From positions 538,723 to 602,722 of the forward strand of contig VZTJ01000546.1 of the NCBI GenBank assembly GCA_013397795.1: 64,000 nt of DNA, written 5' to 3'. Positions 13,678 to 28,320 of the stretch are shown here, in pieces. This stretch comes from Orthonyx spaldingii (Eukaryota; Chordata; Aves; Passeriformes; Orthonychidae). The translations under genes and the position numbers were made by a program. The number at the start of each line of letters is the position of its first letter. Position 1 is the first letter of the stretch. The notes below the pieces were generated by a model. It did not search any database, had not been told where the DNA came from, and saw only the letters and a program-made list of their open reading frames with translations.

Positions 13678-16600
13678 TCATCAAAATGGCATTGTATGAA
13701 GAGAAAACAAAGGAATCTTGTATTTGTTTCTACAAAATTACAGGCTATCTGATACTGAAATAATTCCTTTCTAATGCTTTTTCTCAATGAATGGACACAG
13801 CAGCAAAAAGAAATATTTCTGTATTATTATAGCTTCAGCATGAATTCATTTGCAGGTAGGAGCTGTATCCTTGACTCTTCAGAGTTTGCCTTCCCAGGTT
13901 TTATAGAATGATTCAATGCAAGAATCCAGGTTAAGATTATACAATGCCCTGTCCATACAAAATTCATGTGTCTAAATAGCTTTAAATTCTTTAGTACCAG
14001 CTGTTCTCTTACTGAATTTCTGACACCCTTGTGATCCTCAATCTGTTGCGCTAAACAATGCTTTGCTATGGTTCTCTTCAGTAGTGAATATCAGAGAACT
14101 CACAACTTAGTCTTGTTTCCATGCCCATCCAAGCATGGCATGTCTGTAGTTTTTTTCCATAGGAAAAAGCGTAAAGCAATTTTATTGCAGAGTTGGTTTC
14201 ATTTGGGGTTTTTTTAAAGCCTTTTTTTTTTTTTTTTTTCTTTTTTAACCTTTCTGGTCACCCAGCATAGCCACTTATTTCAAAGGCTCATGTTTAGTGA
14301 AATATAAGATTACAGACAAAGAGTTTCCACTGCTCCCTAAACCTGCAGAAGAAGTACACTCTGGACAGGAAAACACCTCACTGATATTGTTGCCATGGCA
14401 AAGCTTAATACCAGTTTAGAGACTGGGCATGCAGCCAAGAAGAAAATGAGGAGAGCTGACACATGACATTTCCCTCTCTGTTTTTTTCATACAATTTGCT
14501 TTCTGCAGCTCTTCTCAAGAGCACAAGAAATGTTTCAGCTTCAATTATCTCCACAGGAACTTCATTTCTCCCCCTTTTTCTTTTTTGCTCTAAGACAACA
14601 GAGCTATTGTTACTTTTTGTGACTTTTTCCTTCAGTTCCCAAAGAATTACATGTGTGTTCATTGCAAATATTTCCTACACAGATTGTTAGCATATATGCT
14701 GTTGTTTTCCTTTTAATTAAAAGAAACTAGATTGGAAGCTGGGGAACAGAAACCTAATGGCTTCCCTTCAACTACAGTTTAATTTGACAGCCAATAAAGA
14801 TAACATTTTCAGGGGGAAATAAAAAGGTACCAATCTATTGTAAAATAAAGATTTTTTTGTTCATTTATCTTTATAAACTGCGCTTACAAATCCCATCACT
14901 TATTGTATCACTGTTTAAGTCCCATCATCTTTAGACAGTGTTGGGCAAGGTTGGCATAACATGATTCAACAATTGCATCCAGTTAACTTTAACATAAAAT
15001 GTAGAGTAAAATTTAAGTATCTTTAAATATAGAGACTCTCCATAAATACTGAGATTCCAAGCCCTCTGATCCATTATATTGTGAGCTTGGCCATCACTCT
15101 AAAGGTGATTCTGGCTGGCACAAGGAGTTTGTGGCCACTGCCAGTACAGTTCTAGAGCAGCCCTGGCCCAGGTGGGGACAAAGGCTGCCTTCCCTCAGTG
15201 CTGCTAAACACTTGAGACTGTCCTCCTGTGCTGTCTGCGTTCTACAGCTGACACCAGCTTCCTCTTCCACTTCCAGCCCCAAGACATCCCAGCAGAGCTT
15301 TAACAGTCACAGGAGCACAGCCTGATGAATTCTGCACCTTCTGCATGTCTGAGTCCTGCTGGCATTCTGCCACAATTCAAGACAACTCCTCTCCCTTGGA
15401 TAGCAATGATGCTCAAGGTTAAACACATCTAAAATCAAAGCACTGGTCTGCTACAACAGAGAGCAAATTGAACTTAGCGTCTGGCAGCTATAACCTGGTC
15501 ATACATCCGTATTAGTCCAAAACAAGCAATTCCAGAAAACTTGTTCTTTCAAATATACTGAGGTTTTTATTTTATTCAGTTTCCAAAATGAAATATAGAA
15601 TGTCTTTTACAGCAATGAAACACTGTCCCCCAATTGATTTTAAGCAATCCATTGCAAAATAAATAACTTTATGGCAAAAAAAAAAGGTATGAGCTGCTGC
15701 ATTGTATTCTGTCCCCTCATAGTAACTAGTTGGATGCCTAGATTTCTAAACTCTTTCATAAGCTGTATTCTATCAGACACGCCTCTTAGCAGGATTTGTA
15801 GCACACAAGTAAACCCTTGGTGAAATGTTCTAAAACTCAGAAATACTTTAAACTCATACCCTGAATGAAATGAAATTGTGAGGAAGGAAAGTAATCAGCA
15901 GGCTCATGCATGGTAATAAACTTGTACAGCAGGTGTAAGGTGGACAATCCTTTGAAACGATGAGAGCTATCAATGGCAATAGCAATTTAGGAGGAAATAA
16001 AATAGAAACAGGAGGTACTTATTCATGATCTTGAGCTTATACACAAGGACTGGCAGTCACTATCCTTAATTACAAGGACAGCCATTCTCCCTGTGACATG
16101 GAAGCAATCACTCACTGGCAAAAGCACCTGTAGGGACGCCACGAGGAATAACTGCCACAGACACGCATTTCTGACTAGATCAGAAATTTTTAATAGGAAT
16201 GGTGACAGTGTTCAGCTGAAATGACTGAATGTGGACTAGGTTGGAAAAAAAGAACCCTATAACCTGATGGCTTTATGAACATAATGAAAACATGTATGGC
16301 AGTACATGTTTTACTGTTTAATAGGAAGGTTTACAACTGCTGCAGTCTATTCAGCCATTTGTCCAGCAAAAGGCCAATGTAATTAACAGTTTAAGTACAC
16401 ACACTGGCATGGAAAAGTAGAGACCAGATTTCACACAGAAAAAAAACTAAATCAAGAAAATAAATACTTTGATTCCAGAGATAACACCATTAATGTCATC
16501 TAGAAACAGATCTATTTACATATAAAATGCTGTAGAAAAACGTTACTATAACCCTTAAATAGATATTTCAGCCATACTGAAACACCAAGGATGTCAAGCT

Positions 16601-19600
16601 TTAATACCTGGCTCTGGGACATTAGATCATATTAAGAAGCTTACAGTCACACACATGAAACACATTTGATCAGATACTAAAGTCCATTCAAGAAGCAACT
16701 CTAAAACGTCAACTCTTCTACCCTTTCAGCCCCTTTTCTAGGTTGCCAACTTGAAAACATCAATTGTTTTTTTAATACATGATTACATTGCACAGAATTG
16801 GGAAAGCACAAAGAAGGTGATCACAAGAAGTGCCAAAAAAAATAAACAGCATTTAAAGGACACAATTCTAACAAATTGGAATGGCTGGAGGCCAAGAAAA
16901 AGCAATTGTTTGGGTGAGGAATACACATAGCTGAATCCACAAGGAAACGCCAAAGGCTTCCAAACTAACAATGGTCTACAGAGAGCTGCTCAGACTCATG
17001 GTTTCAATTCCCCTGCTTTGCTATCTATAGTAAATTCCTGCTCCCAGAGATCTGACAGGTGTTCTGCATTTACAGAAAGCCTGCACATGGCCTCCTGCAC
17101 GTGGCTTTCAAGCACAGCACACCACACCAAGTGTAGCAGCATCTGAGGACTGCTACTGCTTTGAAAATCCCAGCAACATCACTGTCTATGCAGGAAACAT
17201 CCAAACTGGATGGCCACAGACATCTAGAAACTCCAAGCCTAGCTCTGCCATCTGAAAATATACCTAGGCAGAAAAAGCAGTCAGATCCAAGAAAAATGGC
17301 AGCCTTAACTTAAATGAAAATGCATGTACTAGATTTTATTTTCATATTAACAGTTTCCAAAGGGATGTTTCCTGGGATCTTTTAAGTTTAAATCTCATGC
17401 TCTTAAAAACAATGTGGAACCAACCATACAACCTGTAGGCACACAATGCTCAGAACAAGCACTACTCTAATTTGCACAGCTGGGGATGGCAACATCTACA
17501 CCCTCAGGGAAAAACGGGTGTCAGCAAACCACATGGGGTGCAGCAAAGAAGGGAGCCCTGCTCATTTGTCTCTTTTGGAAGCTTTGCATCTGTCACAAAC
17601 CCAGAAAGGTGGCAGCTTAAGTAGGAACAATTCTGAAGCTTCCAATGAACATGCGTGGGAGTAAGTTCCAGACAAAGAAAAACATTCCCTGCTGACTGAT
17701 TATAAGAACTAATATCCAGTTCTTTGTAAGTTTTGCTTCAAAAAAAATAAATAAATAAAACTAACTCTATTGAAAATATTCCACTGCCTCAATTTAATCC
17801 TTACTTGGTAGAAATCTATATAGCTTTACTGAACTTAGCACAAATACACTGATTTTTCTCTGGCCAAAGATCTAAATGTATCTTGGACATAAGTGAAATT
17901 TCATAGGAATTAGGCACACAGAATTCTACAAAATTCATTTACAAACCCCTAGAGAGAGAGAATGACTAAGAATATCTACATAGGATTTTTGATCCATCCT
18001 TAGGAAGAAGCAGTTCTCAAATGCACTATTGTTATGTTAAAGGAAAAAAAAAAAAACTAAATTCAATCCTTCTTCATGAAAAGGTTTTAGCAACCCCATG
18101 AGGCAAGTAGAAATAGGTTAAATTCTTATTGACTGAGAAATAGATGGGTCTCCATAACCTACAGCTGTTAATGATGATGAAATATCTGACAGCTGCCATA
18201 ATCAAAGAAACAGTAACCCAACTAGTTAAAACACCACAGTTTAAAGAATGACTGCCTGCCAAAGCATATTTAACTTCAGGTAGCATCTCTGCAATTCACA
18301 AAATAGACATCCATTCCAAAGATAATCCTCAAATTATAATTTTCTCACTTAGTGGATTTATGTGATTTAACATGCAGTCATTTTCTCATTAAGACCTAAA
18401 TATAAAGTACTTGAACAAGTGATTGCTGTATTCAAACCACTACAGAGCATTTCTTTCATGGTGCTCCTGCCTGTGGTATCCAGAACACGTAAGGATTTGC
18501 TTTTAAAAGCCAACAAGCTGTAGGAGTCAGGCATCCTCAAGCTACTTCACACATCCAGCTGCTGCAGGAAACAGCTGCCCACTGGGGCCAGGGCAGGTAA
18601 GATATTAAAGCCAGTCAGCTTTTCTACAACCTCCTCCCCTGCAAGCAAGGGCACCCCACTGCAGATATCCCATCTAAGCCTTTTAAAACCTTGACCTCCA
18701 ATCCGTTAGACCTTCTCTTATTCTCTCAGTTCTGGGTTATCAGATGACCCTGGAGCAATGACAATTACTCCCAAAACTGCACATATCCTGAGCCAAGGAC
18801 AGGGGCACTGCCAAGTGGCCTTGCAGCCTTCTCCAGGGCACTGGAAACAGCTGTATGGGCAATATGCACACACTTCCACAGCTGAGGGAAGGGAACTGCG
18901 ACTGTCAAAGCCTACTGATTAGCTAGCACCTGACAGGTAACAAGTGATATCATTTGCTGCAAAAAAAAACACCCTCCATTTTAAGAAAGAAGCATTTTGC
19001 CTTACAGAAATGGTGACACATTCGAAAACTGGATTTACAGAAGTGATAGAATCCATTTACATGAGAGAATCTAAGTGCATCTTAGATATTAAAAAAGAAA
19101 TGAGAGATAGTCAAGATTTTTTAATTTACAGTTCATAGGCTCCACATGATTTACTTGCTGGTGTATCAAACTGCCATAGGAATAATCATTTCTAACCACC
19201 TTGCACACCCAACCTCAAAACCACCCTTCTCAGAAGTCACAAAATAGCATAGTTTTCAATGAAAACTAGCAGAAAGTTAATATCCAGATCTCTTAAATAT
19301 TAGTGGATTATTAATTTTCATTTGCCACAGTAAAGCATGTCCAGCACAGGTTGGGTCATGCTGCTTGTGAAAACTGGAACAATCCCTGAATTTTTACAGA
19401 GCTTTCGGGCATGCACAAATATTTCTGGCATACTGTGAAAAAAATTTGAGCTATGACGTAAAATGAAGATGTTCTTAGGAATACAATTTCTGTTCCTCAT
19501 ATTCCACAAGGGCATATGAAATGATGCCACATATATGCAGCCATAGTTTCTAATGATAGCATTGCTAAACAAACTTCAGGGGGGTTCCTAAACAATACAC

Positions 19601-22600
19601 CTTTAATACATTTCATCAAAATTATGGATATTCACCTGTCAGAGCAACCTAGGTGACACTGGGGTGGAAGAGAACAGGACAACACCGAAAAGCAGAAGTT
19701 TCAAATACCAAGGCAACCGTATTTAGAACCATATTGGAACCGTATCCAATCCTGCCCTAGTTAGCTGACCAATCATAAGAAAACACAACTGAGCCAGGGA
19801 CTCTGAGTTCTTGTACACAACTATCTAAAATTACCTGTTAAAATACCTATTCATTAGTGACCACTGTGCTACAAGAGGGTTTTCAGAAGCTGGGACTGGC
19901 TGGCAAACAGTACATTAACTTAAAAAAATGCTTTCCTAATTAGAATTCATACAATAATTCATACAGTTCTATTCTCTAATAAATAACAACCCTCATGTTG
20001 AAAAGGCTTTCTTCCCCTCATTCACAGCAAAATGAGATATGGTATTTCAGTGCTGTTCTAATAGGCAGCCATAATAAATAAGTACTGAATAAATTACACA
20101 CTCTTCCATGCATACAGAAAGGCTATTAGTGAACCCAACATTGAGATGCCTCTTGACCTCAGTAACTAAGAACACAGCCACACTCTTCAGCTTTCCATTA
20201 ACTTCCCATTTCTTTTTGACCTGTTTAGTATTTGTGAAAACACCCCAAAACTTCCAATAAGAATTCCCAAATTGTCCAATGATTTAGAATTACACAGAAC
20301 AGAATGCTATATTATTCAGATATTTGTATCCTTTTAAACAAAAGTTATGACTTCACAGCACACGAAAAATTTGTCCTTGAGGTGGGGGTCACAGAAATAA
20401 CCTACTCAACAAATGTGTTTGCAGGTTATGGAAAATGCCAGGAACAATTTGAAGAGCATGTAAATGGGTGTCAAAAATGGGCAAGTTGCTTGTACTTGGG
20501 GTTTTTTTCCTTCCCTGACAAAATTATTTCAATGACAAAAAATCCCTGCTGTTGAGAACAAAAAACTAACAAGTCAATAGTCAACCAATCAAAGCAACAA
20601 ATATCCTCAGGTTTAGAGTATTAGTATGGCCTTGGAAAGACCCAACCCACAGCTGAGAGCAGTTACCCACTGACTCTGCAATTAACAAATGATTAAGCTG
20701 CTCTTACTGGTTTTTCCCTGAACTTACTCAAGGTAGTGCTAAGTTTTTTGTCTTTAATTTAGAAAACAAGAACTCTTTATATACCAGAGAGTATGTTTCT
20801 GCACAGAAATCAGTCTCTACATAAAAGTTCCATGGAAGAAATTTTTTTAAAGCACTTCACAAACAAGGTCTCCATACAAAATGCTTACTTCTCCTTGTGT
20901 GAATAATCCAGACAAGCATAACATCCTCTCTGAGAAAGGCAGAAGAAAATTCATGCCTTTCCTCCTTTGCAAATTATGCAAGCCCAACACAATCCCCCTT
21001 GGGACTACTCCAACAGCACCGGGTTATGTTGAAGCCACATCAAAAGCCAGAAGACACCTCTTCTTCAAATCACGTAGCACACATTGTGCACAACGTGCCC
21101 AATTGCAGAAATACAGAAAAACAAGGGTCACTTTCTAGTGCCAGAGCTGACTTAACTATGATTCAAAGAGCTCACTGAGGTCAAAAGGGGGAAAAGAGCT
21201 GGCGTAAATCTCAATGTAATTCCACTGAGTTATGTGTGAACACAGTTCTTCAGGCAGATTATCTGCCACAACATCACCTCTGAAGCTCCTCTTGGAATAC
21301 ACTAAAGTCCCTGCTTATAAAATTACCATGAACTATCAGCTGTGATGGGTTAGACCCACATCTGCTACCACCACATTGTACTCCATATCCCACTACAAGT
21401 AACTCAGAGTGCAGGTACCTCTAGGCTGGCTGCTGCTCCATAGCCAGGGTGACCCAAGCAGAAGAAACCCATTTGCAATTGTTTATAACCACAGTCATCA
21501 CCACAACACTGCAGCACTCTCATGTTCAACTGGAGCCAGGCTGAAAGAATCTTCTTTATCCTGTGGGGTTGAAAAATGTAGCCTTTCAGAAAAATAACAC
21601 AACAGGAGCCCATACCAAGCTACTGCTAATGGAGCGGCTGAAAGGGGTCACAGAAAGGTCCTCCAGGTCAAAGAACAGAATGACACTTGTAAGACAGCCA
21701 AGAACAAATTAAAACAAGACAGGCAGACTTCTGGCAAGGATGAAGCTGCTGGTCAGTATTAGAGGGCACAGACAGAATCCCCTCCCAGGTGAGAGTCACA
21801 ATACACAGGTCAATGAGGACAGACACAAACTGATGGGGGTGGGGAGGAAGACTTCAACTACTGCTCCAGTTCTCAGATGAACACCAGAGCCAGTGTAAAA
21901 CCTAGCAAACACAGGTTTGTGCATCCTGGGACAGGTTCCACTGCACACTGGAGCTGGGGAGGAGCGTTTCATAGCACTGCACCCTTCCACAGTATGAAAC
22001 ACATGCCACAGCACTTTGTCCCACCACAAAAACAGAGAAGTATTAATGTGGTAGGAACAAGAGGTAGACACACAGCCCTTTCTGTTCAAACCATTTCTTG
22101 TAGAACTGTATTTTACCATATTTCCCCAAGACATAAACTGGAATTTTAAGAAATAGTGTTATATAATGGTGATAACATTGCAAAGCAGAACTGCCCTAAC
22201 ACTTTTTCTAGACTAGACTACTGTGCTTTTTCTGTACCTCAGGGGAACTAGTCTGGCAAACTATTTTGTTCTGTATCTTTTTGTGCTCTTTTGCTTCTAA
22301 ACCAACCTTCTGATTTCCTTAATATACAACATCAACAAAAAAATAAATTCTTCAAAATAGGTACCGACACTATTGCCAACCTCATTAATGCAAACTGAGC
22401 CCTTCCTACACTTCTCCTCACACTTAACAAGCTGCCCTCCAGCCCTGCTGCCCTTCCCAGTGCCAGGCTCTCCTGAACAGCCACACACCAGCACATGAAT
22501 GCATACCACATAAAGACGCTACAGGTAAATTTTATTTCAAATACAAGCTGTAAGAGAAGAGGTATTAAAACACAAAATCTTTAGTCTCAACGCTGGAAAA

Positions 22601-22739
22601 AGTCCAAAAGGGTGGTAGATCAAATAAAAGATTTTTTTTCTTAATCTGTGCTGGAAATTGAAAAGAATAACAACCATCTGCTACTTTCAGTTCTCTTGTG
22701 GACACTGTACTGAATTATGCAATGTTTTGCCTTTCAGTG
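13678..22739. other. Gene-poor AT-rich sequence
   Basis: There are no ORFs above 112 codons and no recognisable protein motif. The stretch holds the poly-T run at 14222, a short AAATAAATAAAT tract near 17741 and an AGAG tract near 17953. A segment near 21342 begins TGTGATGGGTTAGACCC, which recalls an avian LTR start, but the match ends at once. Confidence 0.6.
14222..14239 (+). repeat. Poly-T run
   Basis: Eighteen T in a row are followed by C and six more T, within a T-rich context from about 14189. It could be the tail of an old minus-orientation retroposed sequence, but nothing recognisable is attached. Confidence 0.9.
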
Positions 22740-23225
22740 CTTCAAAAACTGTGCAGGGATCTGCAGGGGAAGCTGAGAGAAGGACGGGGAAAAAACGAGA
22801 CTGAAGATGGCCCCAAAGTCTGAAGTGCAGACAGCTCAGCAAGTGAGCTTGGACCTGCCAAGAAGGCGGTGAAGCGACGCAGCAGGACCCCAGCAGAGCC
22901 ACAGAGCAAACAGCCTGAGTGCTCCACAGCTCGCTGCAGCGAGCCTCGCTCTGAGCCAGGACTCGGTGGAAAATAACAGCAATAAGGAGCTCAGGAACAA
23001 AAAGACCACTTGGCTTGAGACCACGCTCCAGGCAGAGGGATTCTGCTTCTCCAGGAGCAGCTTGCTGCAGCCCCTCAGCGCTGGGAGCAGCTGGCCCCAG
23101 CGAGTTCCTGCCTCCCGCAAGCCCCTGGCGCTGCCCAGAGCCCCTTCGGTGCCTGGAGCTGCGCCTTGGTGCTCGCTGCCACAGCTGTCCCACATTCCTG
23201 CACAAGGCCAAGCTCAAAGCTAGTT
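22740..23225. other. GC-rich island of unknown nature
   Basis: About 480 bases have locally raised GC and CpG, with ORFs on both strands (the longest is 180 codons on the minus strand, 22687-23229). None has a domain I recognise. A run of T at about 23251-23262 lies just beyond the island. It could be a small CpG island with promoter activity, a degenerate LTR or a conserved element. Overlapping ORFs on opposite strands are expected in such composition and are not evidence of coding. Confidence 0.35.
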
Positions 23226-24394
23226 GCACAGTGAAATCCTTTTTCTGCAGCTTTTTTTTTTTTCCCCAAGCACTGGCATATTCCTGTACTGAGTACCTAA
23301 ATGTGAGCTCCCCTACTATTTATTTCCAACTTCCATCGTTTTAACTTGCTCTTGATTTGACTTAAACATTTGGGCTTTTGCCCTAAAACAATCACAAAAG
23401 CTGTAATAATCCCATTCAGAAAAGCTAAAGAACAAATACCAATAACTTGAGTGAATTTGTAGAGGTGCAGATACATATGTATGTATCTCTGTTTATGAAA
23501 AGGTGCTAATGTTTCATTCAAGTTCCACAATAATCAGGCTTCCCACAACCAGCTGAAGTTATCAAAGACAAAAAAACCCATGGCAACTCATTAAATAATA
23601 TTTATAAATCGTTCCAGAGCATCATTCTTGACACTTCATAAACTAGTTCTGATATTCTGTGGAAACACTGAAGAAAATACTCAATATTTACTAAAATTCA
23701 ATTTAAAACACTACTAAACAAATAAGTTTGTTTTACTTAAAGATTCCATTAATTTTGTAAAAAACATCCATTAAGAACTCACCAGACTACATCCCCATTA
23801 TCAACTTGAGTAATATTTTGTCACAATATAAATGGAGTATTAAAACTTGAAGTCAAAATTCCAATAAACTCACACACAAGCTTTTCATAAAGAAAAAGTT
23901 GTAGCAAATAGCTCACATACCAAACATGAAAATACAATCTTAATATGTAACAAAATCAGTTATGGTTTCGTAAAAATGCTCAAGGAATAATACTTCAAAA
24001 TGCCTTCATGAAACATTCCTGCTTACATCAGACAACTTCATAAAGCAGTAAGAAATACATACCATAGCCACAACTCCAGAAGTCACTAAAATCAGCTCCT
24101 GTACTCATGGCAAGTGTCCTCAGTAGTTTGGACAAGGCTGTCTCAACATCTACTTACAGAGCCCTCACCTCTTCAGGTCCTCACTCCTCTCACAAGCCAA
24201 AACCATCTTCCCACAAGACCCTCTAACACAATCATTCTGCAGCTGCTTATATACTCACCCAATTTGTTTGTGATTGAAATCTGCTGCAAGCAATTAAGAC
24301 TAATGATGATCAGGTGATCAGAGTCTCCCAGAATAACAAGGGCCATGACCACCACCCTCACCCATGGCAACTGGGGAAAACAAACAAACAAAAA

Positions 24395-25060
24395 AACAAG
24401 ATCATGCTGGACCCCAGGATCACAAGCCTGTCTTCATGAAGAATCCAGTTTTTGATCAAGGAGGACTTTACTTTTATTGCTCAGAAGCTGGAGCTTCACT
24501 GACTTTCACAGGGCAACAGGGACTACCTCACCAAACCCCAAAGAGCTGCCAACATTTACCAGCCAGAACCTGCATGAAGCAAGGGGTGCTCCCACAGGAC
24601 ACTGACCACAGGACAGCCAGCCATGTGCTGGGCAGGTCCCTGTGCTCCAGGGTGCACTGTCACACACCTTGGATCAGGTGTCTGTGGCAGGCACTGGCAG
24701 TGGGGACAGTGAAAGAGCTGGGATTGATTCCATCTGGCTGCACGACAGCCCCACAGGCAGGCTCTGCTGAGCCCTCAGAGAAAGCTGATGGTGCCTCTCC
24801 AAACAAAAAAAAAATTAAGAAACAGTAAAATTCTGCCAGGCAGCAAGCAAAAAGTGTAAGAGAAAGCCCTGCAACCACCAAGGTCAGAGAAGGAGGGAAA
24901 GACAAGAAGGTCCTCCAAGGGGAGGGCACAAAGCCCACAGAGGAGCCCACACTGGAGCAGGTGGAGATGCCCTGAAGGAAACCACAGTCTGTAGAGGGCC
25001 CATGCAAGGAGCAGGGAGAAGAGTGAGGAGGAAAGGGCAGCAGATAGGAGCTGTTATGAA
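24395..25060 (-). mobile_element. LTR-like retroelement remnant (probable solo LTR)
   Basis: A moderately GC-rich block lies abruptly between AT-rich flanks. Read on the minus strand it has stretches rich in 'ctccacctgctccagtgtgg', 'gggctcctctgtgggctttg' and 'cttggtggttgcagggcttt', which resemble LTRs of avian endogenous retroviruses. A possible AATAAA sits near 24485 on the minus strand, where an LTR polyadenylation signal would be. No primer-binding site, internal retroviral genes or second LTR are visible, and the termini are not resolved. The 154-codon plus-strand ORF here (24364-24828) is an antisense artefact. It could be another interspersed repeat. Confidence 0.45.
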
Positions 25061-27804
25061 GTGACCACAGCCCCCTATCCCCTCTGCATCACTCACTGTG
25101 TTATCTCAGTTCCTGTGTTTGTGACCATCCACAAATCTAATTTAATTCACAAGAAATTAATTTCCCCCTAACTGAATCTGTTTTTCCTGTGATGGTAGTT
25201 GGTAAGTCATCTGGTTTTTATCTCAACCTACAATATTTTCATTTTGCCCTCTCACCCTGCTCTGTTGACAAGGGAGGGTGAGTGGGCAGCTAGGTGGGCA
25301 TTTGGCTGCAGTACCCAGTCAACCCACCACACATCTCCAGCCAGCGATTCTGATTACCTGACCTTCCACAGCCACCCCCAGTTTGCAGTAGTTCTGCAGA
25401 GTTGAATATCTGCTGAAAACCCCTCCAATGCCACGTGATGCTTATTTCATGGATCCAGGTGCAACACCATGGTGAGGAGGACAGATGGATAACACTGTCT
25501 CTTCCCCCCCACCTGAACTTCCTGTGGGGATGGTAGGGCAACTACCAGGGCTGATGCAAAAATAGCTGTGTAGTGCTCACAAAGAGGTTGCCTTACAAAA
25601 TCCTGGCCACCTCTCAGTGGAGTTTCAAGTACACATCCACAAGCCTCTGTATGTGCTTGCATTTGCTCAGCCAGTCTTGCATCACATTGTTTCAGTCATG
25701 CAGAAAGCAGGACCAGCCAGTCAATAAAAAACCCAGAGCTAGTGTTCAAGGCATAACAAAGAGGAATAACATGCATTTATGAGATTCCAGCATATGCAAC
25801 TACAACAGCTTGCAGATGGTTTGATGGCTTCTAGTGGATATGGGGAGGAATAACATAATCCACAAAATTCAGAAGGATATGACACCAATTAGGAATACCA
25901 AGCACTTAATACAGGAAGCCTTACAGTCTGAAAAGAAATACCAACTGTAGTAGGGCTGGGGTTTGTTTGTTTCTGTCCACATGTATTGTCATCTGTCTGC
26001 ACAAGCCACAGGAATTCAGTGCAAAGCAGACTGCCAAGTTCCAGCAGCTTTGGAAACCCACACTTCTGTTTCCTCATGCATGGACAATCCACAGAGCTGC
26101 ACTCAGGATGCTGAGCCAAATTCAGTGTGTCATGGAGGCAACTCTGGTTAAAATAACTTCTGAAATTTAAATGTTATTTAAGTTATCAAAACAAGGATTC
26201 TTAGGAAATTAAAAATTTAATTCAAAAATGTATCCATAGCTCTAACTTCAAATGTATCTAGAATCACAGCTTTCAAAGTGGACATAAAGAAATATTCAAC
26301 TACACATATGTCATTTCTCACAAATACCTGTGTAATCCAGCCTAAAAAAACTTTCAAGAAAGAAGCTACACCACCTTTTCATGGGTGATAAGTTTCCTCT
26401 GTGCTTAGAAAGAAACGGTTCTCTGGATAGCAGTCTGAGTCAATTAAAAATTATAAAAGACGACAAACAGGGAACACTTGTTGTACAAAAAAATTATAAT
26501 GAAGTGATCACTGAAAACCCCTACACACGGGTTTTCATCCTGACACAAAGATGCTTTACTAGTTAGTTCAACTATGCCTTGAATCCAAATTATACTTACC
26601 CTTGTTCCTGTGGTATTTATTGACATTCTGCACACTGACCCTTTCCTAAACTTTAACCTTTCCTTGAAAGTACTAGTAGGTCTTATTCAACCCAGCTATC
26701 TCCATCTCAGCCATGGGCAAACACAGCTTGCTTCACTTGATGTCATTCTCATTTATCTTTGCATTCCCATCAGCCCTCAGAAAAGCTCATGGGGCAGCCC
26801 CTGGCAAATTGCTCAATCTTTCCTCTTCCTTGTGCCAACATTTTAAAGGTTCCCTTTGATCTTAGCTGCAAGTCTAGGATTAATAAACCTCACCAGACCA
26901 GCAGAGGCTACAAAAACAAATCACAAGTTTTATCATTGCTTCATTGTCCTCAAGGACCCTTGGCATTTTGTGGAGTCTATCTTCTCATAGGCACTCTTTC
27001 AGCTCTAGTTAGTTTATATTTCCGACCCTGTTCAGTATAACCCTGAATTCTGTCAGAAAGTCACATGAGCATAAGTAGACTTGTAAAAAAATATATTTAC
27101 ATACACACATTGCTCTCATTCTTTAGTTATAAATAGTATGTCTTGTCTTCCCTGACTAAAGTAACACACCTTTCAACATCTTTAAAACAAGCCAAATTAC
27201 AGCCCTGACCCAAATATCCTCTTTTTTTATAGCCAAATTATATTTCTGTTGTGAATGCTTTGCTTAGGTGAAATTATCTTCAATTTAGCTTGCACTATAC
27301 TTATGAATTCGTGCAGTGGTATTTTTGCCTTATGCTCCTCCAGATATTGAAGCAAGGAGATTAGATGGATAAAGGCATATTTCAGCCTCTAGTGATCTGA
27401 TTTATACTTGGATACATTATTATTTTTAGCTATACAGACTCATAAGTATTCTGAAAAATCAAATTAGAAACAGATACTAGGTTTAGGAGAAACTAGAAGA
27501 AACTTATTGCATCAATATGAGAAATACAATACCCTAAATCCAACAGAGCTACCAAAGGAGCATAGCCATTAAAGCAGTTGGATATATAGAACTTCTTTAC
27601 TGCTAAGATTTTACAGTTTTAAAATGTAAAAATTTTTCTTCTTCTTTGTCATGAATATTCTGCATCTGTCTTCTGCCATTCATATATGCTAAATGCTTCT
27701 TTGTGTTCCTAAATTGACAAGAGCTTAAGAACAATTTTCCTGAGATCTTGACTTCTGATAAATGTGGAGTTATATGTAGATGAACTAACTAAGCAGAAGA
27801 TACT
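25061..27804. other. Gene-poor sequence between two repeat-like blocks
   Basis: The first 700 bases are slightly richer in GC than what follows and may still belong to a decayed retroelement. No coding or RNA gene is recognised. Confidence 0.5.
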
Positions 27805-28320
27805 AGGTCTGAAGGTAAAGGTGTGAGCCCAGACAAGGTGAGGAGGGGAACTGGGGATGGCAGCAGGGCCCATCCCACGGCACCTGACACAGAGAGCAGA
27901 GCAGCTCTGGAGATGGCAGCCAGCTTTAACCTTCATCCATCAGAGGGGTTCAGGGTGATGAGGCAAGTCTGAGGCCAGGCTTGGTGATCAATGGGTCAGA
28001 CTCAGTCTAGAGATTTCCAGACAGACCCACAGTGACAGGACAGCTCTACCACCAAGGCTGGAATCCCGTATGTGGGCCAGAGTCCACAGGCAAGCACAAG
28101 CTGTGCCTAAGCTGGAGGGCAGTAATCTGGAAGCACTGCTTAAACAGACAATGCTGGCTCAGGGTTGAGTTCAAATCCTGCTCCTGGGGTGGGAGGCCCC
28201 AGTAAGGCTGGTCAGGGCTGTTATCAGTGACCCAGGACACTCGACAGAAGCTTCCTTGAAATCAGTGGGATGCTGCCCTGCTGAAGCTCACTGTTGGAAG
28301 AAGAGTGTCACTCACCCTGA
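27805..28320. repeat. GC-richer block, possible interspersed repeat
   Basis: About 500 bases are clearly richer in G and C than the flanks and have the mixed 'cagg/ctgg/tgcc' texture of degraded avian retroelements. I cannot place it in a family, and I see no LTR ends, CR1 terminal octamers or long ORF. It may instead be an old exon-like or regulatory segment. Confidence 0.25.

Noticed and set aside
21342..21400. LTR-like start TGTGATGGGTTAGACCC
   Set aside because: Only the first 15 or so bases recall an avian LTR. The following sequence does not match, so chance is likely.
24364..24828. 154-codon plus-strand ORF
   Set aside because: It lies antisense in the LTR-like block and has no protein-like features.
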